64,000 nt of DNA. Source: Lampris incognitus. Its lineage: Eukaryota > Chordata > Actinopteri > Lampriformes > Lampridae. This document shows positions 20,536-34,800 of the stretch, in pieces (position 1 is the stretch's first letter; each line of letters begins with the position of its first letter). Under the pieces are notes generated by a model, which did not search any database, was not told the DNA's origin, and saw only the letters and a program-made list of their open reading frames with translations. The DNA lies in assembly GCF_029633865.1 (NCBI RefSeq), contig NC_079213.1, positions 1,833,121 through 1,897,120 on the forward strand, written 5' to 3'. The position numbers and the translations under genes were made by a program.

Positions 20536-23500
20536 GGAAGCATGGTGTGCTGTGAACCAACCTGAGGTTTGGCTACACATCCTGAATAACTGCTGCATTC
20601 ACAGGAAGGACGGATTTCAGTCTCCCAGTCCTTCGCACCCTCAACTCCACAGCACTCCATCTATAAGCAGAGATGGACAAGTCTGGTATTACTTACATCA
20701 GACTAGATGAAAGTTCAGTCCTCTTCTGGACATGACAGCTTTGTAGCTACTGTAGTCAAAATATAACAAATTACTCCCAGAAAGTTGAATTAGTTCATCT
20801 GGACCTCTTCAGTCTCAATTGACTGCAGGTATCCCCCACCCTTATAAACAATACAGGGGCATAACGACCAAAACCAGTGATCGGTTTCATATGCAAATTA
20901 CCGTGACCGTTAACTAGAGCTACAATGGTGGTGACAGAGTGACACACATTCGGACAGACAGAGTGATGATGAGTATGAAGCTGGAAATCAAAGGTGTATT
21001 GACGAATGCTGTCAGCGCATATGCCCCGCAAGTTGGGAGTGAGATGGAAGAGAAAGAAGAATTCTGGAGTGAGTTGGATGAAGTGGTGGAGAGGGTACCA
21101 AAGGAGGAGAGAGTGGTGATTGGAGTGGACTTCAATGGACATGTTGGTGAAGGGAACAGAGGTGATGAGGAGGTGATGGGTAGGTATGGTGTCAAGGAGA
21201 GGAATGTGGAAGGACAGATGGTGGTGGATTTTGTGAAAAGGATGGAAATGGCTGTGGTGAATACATATTTCAAGAAGAGGGAGGAACACAGGGTGACGTA
21301 CAAGAGTGGAGGAAAGTGCACACAGGTGGACTATATCTTATGTAGGAGGTGCGATCTGAAAGGGATTGGAGACTGCAAGGTGGTGACAGGGGAGAACGTA
21401 GCTAGGCAGCATTGGATGGTGGTCTGTAGGATGACTTTGGAGACCAAGAAGAGGGAGATAGTGAAGGCAGCGCCGAAGATCAAGTGGTGGACGTTGAAGA
21501 AGGAAGAGTGTTGTGTGGAGTTCAGGCAGGAGGTAAGACAGGCACTGGGTGGTAGTGAAGAGTTGCCAGATGGCTGGACAACCACTGCAGAAATAGTGAG
21601 GGAGACAGCTAGGAAGGTACTTGGTGTGTCATCAGGACAGCGGAAGGAAGACAAGGAGACTTGGTGGAGGAACGAGGAAGTACAGCAAAGTATACAGAGG
21701 AAGAGGTTGGCAAAGAAGAAGTGGGATAGTCAGAGAGATGAAGAAAGTAGACAGGAGTACAAGGAGATGCAGCGTAAAGTGAAGAGAGAGGTGGCAAAGG
21801 CAAAGGAAAAGGTGTATGGTGAGGTGTATGACAGATTAGACACTAAGGAAGGAGAAAAGGACTTGTACCGATTGGCTAGACAGAGGGACCGAGCTGGGAA
21901 GGATGTGCAGCAAGTTAGGGCGATCAAGGATAGAGATGGAAATGTGCTGACAAGCGAGGAGAGTGTGCTGAGAAGGTGGAAGGAGTACTTTGAAGGGCTG
22001 ATGAATGAAGAAAATGAGAGAGAGAGAAGGTTGGATGGTGTGGGGATAGTGAATCAGGAAGTGTGGTGGATTAGCAAGGAGGAAGTGAGGGCAGCTATGA
22101 AGAGGATGAAGAGTGGAAAGGCAGTTGGTCCTGATGACATACCTGTGGAGGCATGGAGGTGTTTAGGAGAGATGGCAGTGGAGTTTTTAACTAGATTGTT
22201 TAACACAATCTTGGAAAGTGAGAGGATGCCTGAGGAGTGGAGAAGAAGCATACTGGTACCGATCTTCAAGAATAAGGGTGATGTGCAGAACTGTAGCAAC
22301 TACAGAGGTATAAAGTTGATCAGCCACAGCATGAAGATATGGGAAAGAGTAATAGAAGCTAGGTTAAGAGGAGGAGAGGTGATGATCAGCCACAGCATGA
22401 AGATATGGGAAAGAGTAATAGAAGCTAGGTTAAGAGGAGAGGTGATGATCAGCAGCAGCATGAAGGTATGGGAAAGAGTAATAGAAGCTAGGGTTAAGAG
22501 GAGGAGAGGTGATGATCAGCCGCAGCATGAAGATATGGGAAAGAGTAATAGAAGCTAGGTTAAGAGGAGGAGAGGTGATGATCAGCCACAGCATGAAGAT
22601 ATGGGAAAGAGTAATAGAAGCTAGGTTAAGAGGAGAGGTGATGATCAGCCACAGCATGAAGATATGGGAAAGAGTAATAGAAGCTAGGTTAAGAGGAGGA
22701 GAGGTGATGATCAGCAGCAGCAGTATGGTTTCATGCCAGGAAAGAGCACCACAGATGTGATGTTTGCTTTGAGAATGTTGATGGAGAAGTATAGAGAAGG
22801 CCAGAAGGAGTTACATTGTGTCTTTGTAGATTTAGAGAAAGCATATGACAGGGTGCTGAGAGAGGAGGTGTGGTATTGTATGAGGAAGTCAGGAGTTACA
22901 GAGAAGTATGTAGGGGTGGTGCAGGATATGTATGAGGGAGGTGTAGCAGTGGTGAGGTGTGTGGTTGGAATGACAGATGGGTTCAAGGTGGAGGTGGGAT
23001 TACATCAAGGATCGGCTCTGAGCCCTTTCTTGTTTGCAGTGGTGATGGACAGGTTGACGGACGAGATCAGGCAGGAATATCCGTGGACGATGATGTTTGC
23101 TCACCTTTCCAAAGTTACTGAGTGTGCATTTTAACTTCTGGAGTGTTTCTGAATTGCTGGTTCATCTAGAATGGATTAAGTATCATCTTTCTTGCTTAAC
23201 AAGTTGCTATTAGTCTTATTTCAGCTGCTTGAATATTAGTTATTTTCTCTATAGGTCTGCTGCTGGTTCCTAGTGGGAACTAGTGGGACCTTATTCTAGC
23301 TGTAGCTGTTCTTCACCTAGTGTGTCCTTAAATATTTCTTGTTGCGCAGCTGTTTCGACTTAGTTATGCTTTTAGCTTATTAATATACGTATTCCTTGGT
23401 AGCTTGCTGTTTGCAGTTTTAATAGTTCTGTGTGAGGTTTGATAGAGTTTTACATACATACATAATATAATAATAGTAATAATAATAATAATAATAATAA

Positions 23501-26500
23501 TAGTAATATTAATAATAGTAATAATAATAGTAGTGATAATAATAACAACAAAGAGTTTTCAGTAAAGGGTTATTGGTAACAGTGGGATTCTGGGTAGTAC
23601 TAAAGGATTGCATTAAACAGTAAAGGGGTATGAGTCACATTGAAGTATTATGGGTAACATTGATGCGTCACTGGTAACAGTGAAGCATTATGGGTAAGAG
23701 TGAAGGGGCGCTGTACCTTTTGTTGGAATTCATCAAGGAACTCTCTGAATCCCTCGTCAGCCATGAATGCATGAACCATCTCTGCAGAAGTGCTGTCAAA
23801 TGCATTCTTCATCTGAAACCACAGCATGGAAATCATTACAACTAGTATGATAAAATGACAGCCAGCCAGCCAGCCAGCCAGACAGGTGGATGGATGGATG
23901 GATGGATAGACGGATAGATGGATACCTTATTTCTGTAGGAAGCGATTATGATTCCGAAGATCAACATGATTAGCAGTCCAGCCACCATTATACCTGCAAA
24001 CTGCCAGACCATAAGAAACAATATCAGTCTCACTCACCCAAACAGTCACGCTGCAGTTACCTGTTCTGCCTGTCTACCGCTCATCTCACCAGCTTCATGC
24101 CACTCATACACCCCCCCCCCTCTCTTTCATCCTGAGACACAAAGTTAACTGCTGCCATGGAACATACAAAGCAAACACAAAAATCAACACATGGTTTCTA
24201 CTTCAGCAGCAAATGAACAAGGACAACAGCTCTGATCAATACACGTATGGATCTGCGTATAGTCCACATACCACTTTAAGGACAATCTCTTTCTCTGAGC
24301 AGGCGGCGAAGATACCCAGACAGGAGACCAGGATGATGCCGATGGCAAACAGCCAGTACCAACCCAGACCCGGACTTCCTGTAATGGCAAGCTGAGCACC
24401 AGGAGACACAGCAAACAGCCCAGTGTTATTACAGCCAGACCACACTGCTCCTCTTCCTCCTACGAGGCTGTTCTCTCCTCCCTTTCTGCTCCTGGCCGTC
24501 TGACTCAGTTTGCTAACACAATAGAACAGTCAAAGAAAACAACACAAATCCTTCTTCCATGACTCATCTGGTGGACGGCCACACAGATGGGAAACACATG
24601 GTGGCGTGCAGTTCCACAATTCCCTTAAATCCTCCCACATGAGTTTTATATGAAGGCTTGCTTTATCTTGGCTTCCATGGCGTTGTCGTACAGAGAGAAC
24701 TGTATTCAGATGACCTCCACTTCCTGCGGCTCCGACATCAGGAATAACAAGGCCGTGGTGACGAGGTCAAGGTTCAACGCTGAAACAACGCTATTGTAAC
24801 GTACCAACAGCTCACTGGCCGACCGCTAGGGGGTCGGACCCCTTCAGTCGAGCGGTTAGCGTGGCGCAGTACAACCTGGGATCGAATCCCGCAGAGGGCG
24901 GAAATATGCTCCGTTACACCCGTGGGATCCGGAAGTGTCCGGAAGCGTGCAGAAGGTCTCCTCGGAGCGCGGGAATAACAAAGCGCGATGACACGCTTCC
25001 GGGAGAAGGTGACTACTGTACTGTACAAAAAGATTCACCGGCCGATCGCCAGGGGCTTGGCCTCTTCAGGCGAGCGGTCAGCGATGTCCCCTCGTGGTGG
25101 ACTTGGGGCGCCGGATGGGATCGAATCCCACAGAGGGCGGAAATAACCTGCTGGGTTGTGCTGTTATGAACTGAGGCCAAACATGAGCTAATCATCAGAC
25201 AGATATGACAGAGTTCTGCTTAAAAATATTCAACTTAATTTTCTCAAATAAAATTGTCTTTTTCTTTCTTACAGGGACAGGCGTAGTTATTTATTTAAAT
25301 AGTTGTGACCTTGTCAGACTAACTCCTGTAGGTACTGTATGTAGGTACAGACTTGGTTTTGCAATTGAATATCTTTCATAACATTTTTAGATACACAGAC
25401 ATTCTCCATTCTAACACACAGAGAAGACGTGACATATTTCTACGAGCTTCCTTCAAGTTTGTTGGATTTAAGTGTGCCAGGGAAAACTGAAGTGAACAGC
25501 TTCTGCTCCTGGTTTCATTCACCAGGGTCCACATCCGCTTGGTGACAGAATTTAATTCGTTCCCTTTGGTCGAGTCACCATCTGATGCTTTTGTGGTTGA
25601 AAAAGAAACTTCCCGAATCTTTTTGTGATTTAGTCATTGTTTATGTTATGGTATATTAGATTAGGTAACATTAAGGCATGTTATGTTAAACTACGTTACG
25701 CTACGTTACGTTATACTGTTATGTTACATTATGTCGCGTTACATTATGTCATGTCATGTCATGTGTTATATTGTGTTATGTCATGTTGTAGAGGATGACG
25801 GAAAGGAGACGAGACCACTTCTCCTTTTGACCACAAGGCCGTGGGGTCGTTTATTTCTTCGACAAAACGTAAAGTGCACAGTTCACAATTGTAAACTCAG
25901 GCCTGGTCGAAATGCTAGCTCACAATCACCCAATTCTCAACCTCACGTCTACCCACAATCCCCTTCTGCTAACCCCTGAACCCAACCCCAGTCTTAAAGG
26001 GACAGTCTCTGGTCAACATGGTGAATGTCTCCCCTGCCTAAAGTCAGTCACTACACATGCCCCTCCAGAATTCACCATGACAACAAGAAAAAAATCGACG
26101 TGGTGGGGGACAAATGATGCGGCCAAAACGGCTCCTCTTGAAGGGTGCAGGGGCAGGGGGGCATCCACGCCGGGGGGGAATGGGCCAGTTGAACTGGCCT
26201 GTCCTAGTCCAGGTGAGCCGGCTTGAGGCGGTCCACCAAAACCTGCTCTGGCTTACAGCCCTCGTCCACCACAAAGTTCTATGCCCCCGCCACAAGCACA
26301 CGGTAGGGGCTGTCGTAGGGGGGCCACAGGGGGGTACAGTGGGCGTCGTGCCGGATGATGTACCTGTACCTGGCCAACTGCAGGTCCCTAGGGACATAAG
26401 ACTGAGGGAGGCTGTGCTGCGAAGTTGGGACTGGAGTGAAAACGCCGGCACCGTCTCGGAACATAGCCCGTTGGCGGGCGGCAGACCAGGGTGCCGCGCC

Positions 26501-29500
26501 ATCCGAGAGAAATTCCCCCGGCACCCGAAATGGCTGGCCGTAAACCAGCTCGGCCGACGAGGATTGGAGGGCTTAGGGACAGACCGCGTGCCAAGCATGA
26601 CCCATGGGAGCTGGTCAGCCCAGCTGCTGTCTATTAGGCTTGCCCAAAAAGCGGCCTTCATCGAACAATGAACCCGCTTACACAAACTGTTACCCTGCGG
26701 GTTGTACGCTGTGGTGCAGTGCAGCTTCACCACTAGGCTTTCAGCGACTGCAGTCAAGAGCTCAGATGTGAACCGTGGGCCCCGGTCTGAAGTGAGGTCA
26801 GATGGTGTGCCAAATCGGGCCACCCAGGACCCGATGAACACCCGGGCCACCTCGGCGATCGTGGTGGATGACAGCGGAATAGTCTCCAGCCACCTGGTGG
26901 TCCTATCCAACATGGTGAGGAGGTGGGTGAAAACACGGGAGGAGGGAAGGAGTCCCACTAGGTCCACATTGACATGGTCGAAATGCCTTCCGGGCACCAG
27001 GAGGGGAGCCTTGGTGTGGCGGTGAACCTTGGAACGCCGACACACCATGCAGGTGCCTGCCCAGTCCTTGACATCCTTCCTGAGGCCGTGCCACATGAAC
27101 TTGGCCCCCACCAACTTCGTTGATGCCTTCACGCCTGGGTGTGAAAGGCCATGGATGGCGTCAAAAACCCGCCGCCGCCAGCCAGTGGGCACCATGGGCC
27201 AGGGCTGACCCGTGGCGATGTCACAGAGAAGCGTGGCCCTGGTGTCGTCAAACAAAACATCCTTCAACTGCAGCCCGGTGTCAGCGGTCCGGTAGGCCTG
27301 CACTTCCGTGTCAGTGGCCTGGTCTGCATCCATGGCAGCGTAGTCGAGTCCCAAGTGGATGGCCCCCCCGTCTGGCGCCCAGACCATGGCTCGGTGGCTT
27401 TGGCCATGGCGAACGTCAGCAGCTTGTGGTCTACAAAAACAGAGAAGCGGTGGACTTTCAGCATGAACCGGAAGTGGTGGATGGCGAGAAAACAGGCCAA
27501 GAAGCTCCCGGTCGAAGGTGCTGTACTTCCTCTCACTGCTGCGCCGCTGGCGGCTGAAAAAAGCGAGCGGCTGCCAGGCTCCGCCCACCCACTGCCCCTG
27601 CACTGCCCCCACGGCGTAATCTGAGGCATCCATCGTGAGTGCTACTGGGGCAGTTGATGATGGGTGCACCAACAAGGCGGCGTCAGCCTGCGCAGCCTTA
27701 GCGTCCTCAAATGCCTGGTTTCTCTCCTCCAGCCAGTCCACCGGGCCCTTGGGTCCTTACAGATGTCTAACTTTTCTCCGTTTCATATTAAGCTTTTTTC
27801 CCTTTCATAGGTAAGCACATTGTTTCTCGGCCATGTTTTGCCACCCGTTCTGCGCGCGCATCTTGTTTACAACGCAGCTTTTACGTTATGTGATAAGGGG
27901 TCTATCGGACAGGCTGATGGGACCCGCCTCCCCCAGCGTACATGGTTAGGATCAGAAGGAGACGGCGTCAACCAAGCGGGGTTTTTAACGTCCACCAAGC
28001 GTGTAGGAAATCCGCGCCCAGGAGGGGAATGGACACCTTCGCCATCACAAAGTCCCAGCCGAACGGCCAACCGCCGAAACCCAGCTCCACATACCTCTTG
28101 CCGTTGGTGGGGGTGCCGTTGGCAGCATCCATAGGGGGGCTGAATCAGCCGGCCATCGCGTCCACTGGTGTCGCAGGCAGGATGCTCCGCTGCGCGCCCG
28201 AATCAACTAGCAACCGCCGGCCGGAGAGGGTGTCCTGAATAAACAGCAGCCTGCCTCCCTGGCCAACGCTCAGGGCTGCTACTGAGCGCCGGCCCTGGCT
28301 TTTCCCGCCCCGCTGAAAGTGCAGGGTGCACGGCACTGCTTGGCTTTGGTTCCAAACCCAGCATGGTAGAAGCACAGTCCCCCTGAGTCCTGCTGCCAAT
28401 GAAAAACTGCTGCCGCGGCGACGCCCGCAGCCTCAACCGGCGGTGGTGGAAGAGCGTGGGCAGGCTGCAGAGCGGCCGCACCCTTTTGTCGGCTGGCGAG
28501 AAAAAGCCCGTCAGCCTCCGCAGCCAGCTCCCGAAAGTTGCTGGTGGTGCACAACTTGGAGCCGGCCAAGGCAGCACGGACGTGCGAGGGGAGCTGACGG
28601 AGGAACAGCCGGCCGAAAAGGAAGGCGGGGTCGCACGAACCCAGCATACTCAGCACCTTGTCCATTAGCTCCGATGGCTTGCCGTCTCCCAGGCCTTGCA
28701 GCGAAAACCACCAGTCCACCCGCTCCACCTCTGCTGGCTCAGAAGCCTGCAGCAAGGGTCTTTTAATCCTGCCGTACTTATGCACGGGCGGCGGGGCTTG
28801 CAGCAGGCCCAGTATCCGTGACGCCGTGGATGTTCCGAGTAGTAGTACTGGGTCTCATCCACGGTGATGTGCCTAATAGCGAACTGGGCTTCGATGTGAG
28901 CGAACCATGCTGCCACAGCCGGTTCCCAGAAGTCGGGCAGTTGGAGAGTGATGGTGTTAGTCACTGCCGCTGCACTGGTAGCTTCGGTCTCCATGGCTCA
29001 CGTCGGGGTCACCAATGGGGAGGACGACGGAAAGGAGACGAGACCACTTCTCCTTTTGAGCACACAGCCGTGGGGTCGTTGATTTCCTCCACAAAACTTA
29101 AAGTGCACAATTATAAACTTGGGCCTGGTCGAAATGCTAGCTCACAATCACCCAATTCTCAACCTCACGTCTACCCACAATCCCTTTCTGCTAACCCCTG
29201 AACCCACTATCTTAAAAGGACAGTCTCTGGTCAACAAGGTGAATGTCTCCCCTGCCTAAAGTAGGTCACTACAGTGTTATGTTGTATTGCGTTATGTCAT
29301 GATATTGATATACTTTATTGATCCCCGTGGGGAAATTCTTCCTCTGCATGTAACTCATGCTAGCTGTGTAGCTAGCTAGCTGTGTAGCTAGCTAGCCGTG
29401 CAGCGCCCGGGGACCAACCCTGCCATGCCTCAGGCAGGGGCACAGACAGGAGTACTGACCCTAACATGCATGTCTTTCTGATGGTGGAGGAAACCCACCA

Positions 29501-31854
29501 CAGACACGGGGAGAACATGCAAACTCCACACAGAGGACGACCCCCAAGGTTGGACAACCCCGGGATTCGAACCCAGGACCTTCTTGCTGTGAGGCGACCG
29601 GGCTAACCACTGGGCCACTGGGCCGCCATTTTATGTTATGTTGTGACGTGCCGTGTTGTGCTATGTCATGTTGTGTTGTTTCATGTTATGTTGTGTTGTT
29701 TCATGTTGTGTTGTGTTGTGTCATGGTGTGTTGTGTTGTGTCATGGTGTGTTATGTTGTGCTGTTTCATGTTGTGTTGTGTTGTGTCATGGTGTGTTATG
29801 TTGTGTTGTGTTGTTTCACGTTGTGTTATGTTGAGCTTTCATTTAGGTCTTTGAGTTCTATGGTTTTAGTTTACCCTCCTTGCTTTTTGCCCCTTGTCTC
29901 CCTCCACACAGTGTTGGAGAAACACCAAAACCCAGTAACGAGGAGTGGAAATTGCCGGAGGTCCCTGAAGCCTCATCTGCTCTCCATTAAGCGCAGTGCA
30001 GCGGACCACCTTCTACAGACACACAACCTCTCTGCTTCCTACTGACACGTCTGGCAGACGTTTTGCAGCAGCTGAAACGGGGAGGAGGTTGTGTTTCTGC
30101 TGTTTTGGCCTCTCATCTAAGGAGCCCTCTCCCCGCTGACCTCAGATGCTGAGACACGCCGCCTGCCGGAGACCTCCTGGCTCTTCTCCTCACCGTTCCC
30201 AGCGCCTCCTGGACGCTCTCGAAGCTGCGGGGCTGTTTTTCTGCTGGCTGCACTGGTTTAGTGAAGCGGTCCAAAAGAAAGCCCGGTTTATGACCGCCCT
30301 CGGCCCAAACGTGTGGGTCTGTATGTCAGTGACACGTGTGAGGGGTCGAGTCTGTTGAATTGGTTTTATTTGCGGATGACACAACCTGTTCTGTTGCGGG
30401 GAGAATTTACAGCAGCTTTTGCAGTTGGTCACAGCTGAAATGAAAAAGTCAAAAATGTGGTTTGACAGAAACTAATGATGATTAAATCTGAACAAAACCA
30501 AGTTGATGTGGTTTGGAAATCGTAAAATAGACACACAAGTAGAAGTCATGATCAACAATATGAACATTGAGAGAGTGTATGAAAATACATTTCTGGGTGT
30601 GATACTTGGCCACTAAATCTGCTGGAAACCTCATATAAGATTTGTGGGAACAACATGGCCAGGAGCACTGGAGTTGTGGGAGAGGCAAGGCACATTCTGG
30701 ATCACCCAGCACGGTACACTCGGTACTGATCACTGGTACTGCCATGTCTCAACGACGGTGTGGAGGTATGGGGGACACCTACAAACGCAACCCACAACCG
30801 TTATGTGTACTACAGAAGAAGAGCAATAAGGACAGTAAACAATGTAGGATATAGGGAACACACTATATCAGACTGTTTTTAAACTCACGGGCTATGAAGC
30901 TCGTGGCCCTGCTAGGATTCAAGACTGCACAAAAGTTGTACAAAGCAAAATATAACCTACTTCCTGGCAACATACAACAACTGTTCTCAGATGGGGGTGG
31001 GAGTGGGGGGGGGGGCAGGATAATTTCAGAGGGAAATTGAATTTTAAGAAACACTGTTCGTACCACTCGCAAAAGTATGTGTATTTCAAATTTTTGGGGT
31101 AAGTTTGTGGGATGGTTTGGACAAAGAACTCAAGAAAAGTACAAGTTTAAATCAGTTCAAGAAGAGGTACAAAACATTGTTTCAAAGAGGTATAAGGATG
31201 AGGAGGAGGTGTTGCTTCTCTCATGACCGTGACACCCATGGTGGATGCTGTTATTGTTGTTTCTGGAAATCATTGTTCTTGTTTTTTTGTTGTTTTATTG
31301 TTTTTATTTTTTATTGAGTCATTGTGAGATAGTTATTGAGAATGACATACTCGGATGTGTGAAAAACTAAATTAATTATTGAGGTTTATTAGTTGAGCAT
31401 TAGAGAGGGGGCAGGACATTATAAGTAATAACTTCCTCCTGCTCCTTTCCACACATGTCATATTTGTTGGATTCTCTGTTGAGGATTCTTGTTGAATTCC
31501 TCTGGTTTTATTTTGACCATTTGTTGTTGGGTTTTTATGCTTGCTCATTTTCTCTTTTATTTTGCATTTTCGAAATAAAGACATTTGATTTGAATCTGAA
31601 TAAAGTCTTTCTAAGCTTAAAATTCATAAAAGCGTCTTTCTTTTTTGTTTAATATTTTTTATTAGAAATTATGGTCTGGGGGCCTGTCCAGGGTGTCTCC
31701 CCACCTGCTGCCCAATGACTGCTGGGACAGGCTCCAGCACCCCCGCGACCCTGGGAGCAGGATAAGCAGTTTGGATAATGGATGGATGGATGGTGCATGA
31801 GAAGACAAAACAATGTCAGTTTAACAAGGAGAGTCACAGTTAAAATATAGCTAC

Positions 31855-31888
<34 letters not shown>

Positions 31889-34800
31889 TAAAAAATGATA
31901 AAATAATAATAAAAAGGAATAATAATAGTGCTGACGGGGGCATGGGAGTTTGACCAGCCAGTCTACATGTGTTTTGTGGACTTGGAGAAGGCTTATGACC
32001 GTGTACCCCGGGGCACTCTGTGGGGGGTACTGCAGGAATATGGGGTACCGGGGCAGTTGCTACAAGCCATCCAGTCCTTGTATAACCAAAGTGAGAGCTG
32101 TGTCCGCATTCTCAGCACAAAGTCAAACACGTTTTCGGTGGGTTTTGGACTCGGCCAAGGTTGTCCCTTGTCTCCGATTCTGTTTGTGATATTCATGGAC
32201 AGGATCTCAAGGTGCAGCCAAGGTGAGGAGTGTTTTTCGTTTTCAGAATTTCATCTCTGCTCTTCGCAGATGATGTGGTTTTGTTGACTTCATCAGAACA
32301 CGACCTCCAGCAAGCACTGGGGCGGTTTGCAGCTGAGTGTGAAATGTCCGGGATGAGAGTCAGCACCTCCAAGTCTGAGGCCATGGTTCTCTACCGGAAA
32401 ATGGTGGATTGCTCCCTCCGGGTTGGGGATGAGTTGTTGCCTCAAGTGAAGGAGTTCAAGTATCTCGGGGTCTTGTTCACGAGTGAGGGTAGGATGGAGC
32501 AGGAGATTGACAGCAGCATCAGCAGTAATGCAGACGTTGTACCGGACCGTTGTGGTGAAGAGGGAGCTGAGCCAGGAGGCAAAGCTCTCAATTTACCAGT
32601 CAGTCTTCGTTCCAACCCTCAGCTATGGTCATGAGCTTTGGGCAGTGACCGAAAGGGTGAGATCACAGATACAAGTGGCTGAAAAGAGTTTCCTCTGTAG
32701 GGTGTCTGGGCTCAGCCTTAGAGACAGGGTGAGGAGCTCGGACATCCGGAGGGAGCTCGGCGTAGAGCCGCTGCTCCTTCGCGTCAGAAGGAGCCAGTTG
32801 AGGTGGTTCGGGCATCTGATCAGGATGCCTCCTGGGCGCCTCCCTTTGGAGGTTTACCGGGCACGGCCAACTGGGAGGAGACCCCGGGGTAGACCCAGAA
32901 CTCGCTGGAGGGACTACATGTCCAATCTGGCCTGGGAACACCTTGGGATTCCCCAGCGACCGGGACGGCTTGGAAGAGTGGGGTCATTGGCCGGATACAA
33001 TTGGGGACAAAAATGCTTTTTTTTCCACCAGTGAAAAACAGGTGATGTGTTTTAACATTCTTTATGTTTTACTGAAGATCTCAGTGAAATATCACTCTTA
33101 AGCAACAGAAACTCATGTCTTTAGGTTTGGCTTTCATACTTCATTTTTCACTAGTGGACACATGGAAGCACTTCTGACGTTTGACCTCTGACCTTTCCTG
33201 GAGGAAAGATGGATGACAGAGAAAGAAGAAGAACAAACCATCTTTAAGGATTTGTGGTCTTACCTCATGACTGTACCCGCTGGCCTTCACAGCTCCAATG
33301 ATCAGCAGGACCCCAACAATCTGACCAATCACAGCACAGAAACACGATTACAAATACCTTCAACAAATTCAGTTGGCAATTTGCAGGGTTTTCCTGACAC
33401 ACCCATTTTCTGTTTCTCAATGAGACCCAAGTCTTATTCAAGGGCGTTCACACAAGCGATCACAACAGGGAACCCAAGCTCCTTACATCACAAATCTCTC
33501 TACTCAAAATCCTTCCTGCTATTCTTTTCTACTCTGACAAGCTAATTTAATTGTTGTAAATTGCTCCATTTCAACAAATAAAACCAGCATTTTTCTTTCT
33601 AGTTTTAAGTTGGTTTTGTATTCCAAAAATAAATTTTTCATTGAAAAAGTCCCCCCATTATCCTAAAGCTCAATTAAAAAATGAAAATGCTACAAGTAGC
33701 AAGTAGATGATCGTTCACCACTCCGGTCAGAGCACTCCACTGAAACTGCTCTGACCGGAGTGGTGAATAATCTTTTACTAGCTATGGACTCTGATTCCAC
33801 TTCTGTGCTTCTACTACTGGACCTCAGAGCAGCCTTTGACACCATTGATCACTTTATACTATTAGACAGATTAAATTGTAATTTTTGTGTCTCTGGCTTA
33901 GCTATCTCTTGGCTTAAATCCTACTTATCTGGAAGAACATGCTATGATAATATTACATCAACATTCTGTGATGTTAAATATGGCATACCTCAGGACTTGG
34001 TTCTTGAACCTCTACTTTTCTCTCTTTTGCCAAATTATATGCAGTCATGGAATAAATTTACATTGCTATGCAGATGATACTCAGCTGTATGTGCCTAGGC
34101 CTGCTTGGCTGCTGTGAAAAATTGGATGTCACTTAACTTTCCGCTTTTAAATTCGGATAAAACTGAGATGCTGGTCATTGGCCCTGCTAGACACAGACAC
34201 CAACTTGATCAAGTAACGATAACGATCGACAACTCTGTGGTTTCACAAAGTGTGGCAGCCAAAAATCTTGGTGTTACATTTGATCCCAGCCTTTCCTTTG
34301 ATAAGCACATTAAAGAAACCACCAACTGCCTTTTTTCAATTACGTAACAAAGCTAAAATTCGTTTTTTCTGTCCATGGCTGATGCAGAGACTCTAATACA
34401 TGCACTTATTTCATCCAGACTTGATTACTGTAATGTTCTGTTCTCAGGTCTGCCACATTCTAGTACTAAAGTCTTCAGATGGTTCAGAATGCTGCTGCTA
34501 GAATCCTAACTAAATCTAGGACATTTGACCATATTACACCAATTCTTGCCTCCCTTCATTGGCTTCCTATCCATGTTAGATCAGAATACAAGGTGCTTCT
34601 GCTGACTTATAAAATCCTAAATGGGCTTGCTCCATCCTACCTGTCTGATCTCCTTAAACCTTACATGCCATCTCGAGCACTTCGTTCTCAAAACACAGGG
34701 CTCCTGTGTGTACCCCAAGTTAAAAAGAAGTCAGCTGGTGGCAGCAGGGCCTTTTCCTATCGGGCCCTGTTCTTGTGGACTAACCTGCCTGCTGCCATCA

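Larger units (their letters stand above)
25787..29273 (-). mobile_element. Ty3/gypsy LTR retrotransposon, RT region missing
   Basis: Two similar but visibly diverged LTRs flank the element (25787-26055 and 29016-29273). It is in the same orientation as the tetraspanin gene and in its intron 2. From the 5' side (high coordinates) it has a primer-binding-type segment TTGGTGACCCCGACGTG, gag, protease, then a junction of about 200 bp of unrelated sequence, and RNase H-integrase. The RT domain that should lie between protease and RNase H is absent. It is not autonomous. Clean target duplications were not seen, because the element sits in a pentamer array. Confidence 0.85.

Noticed and set aside
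24841-24905. Functional tRNA gene
   Set aside because: B-box-like sequence is present but no complete cloverleaf or anticodon arm could be drawn; a SINE head fits better.
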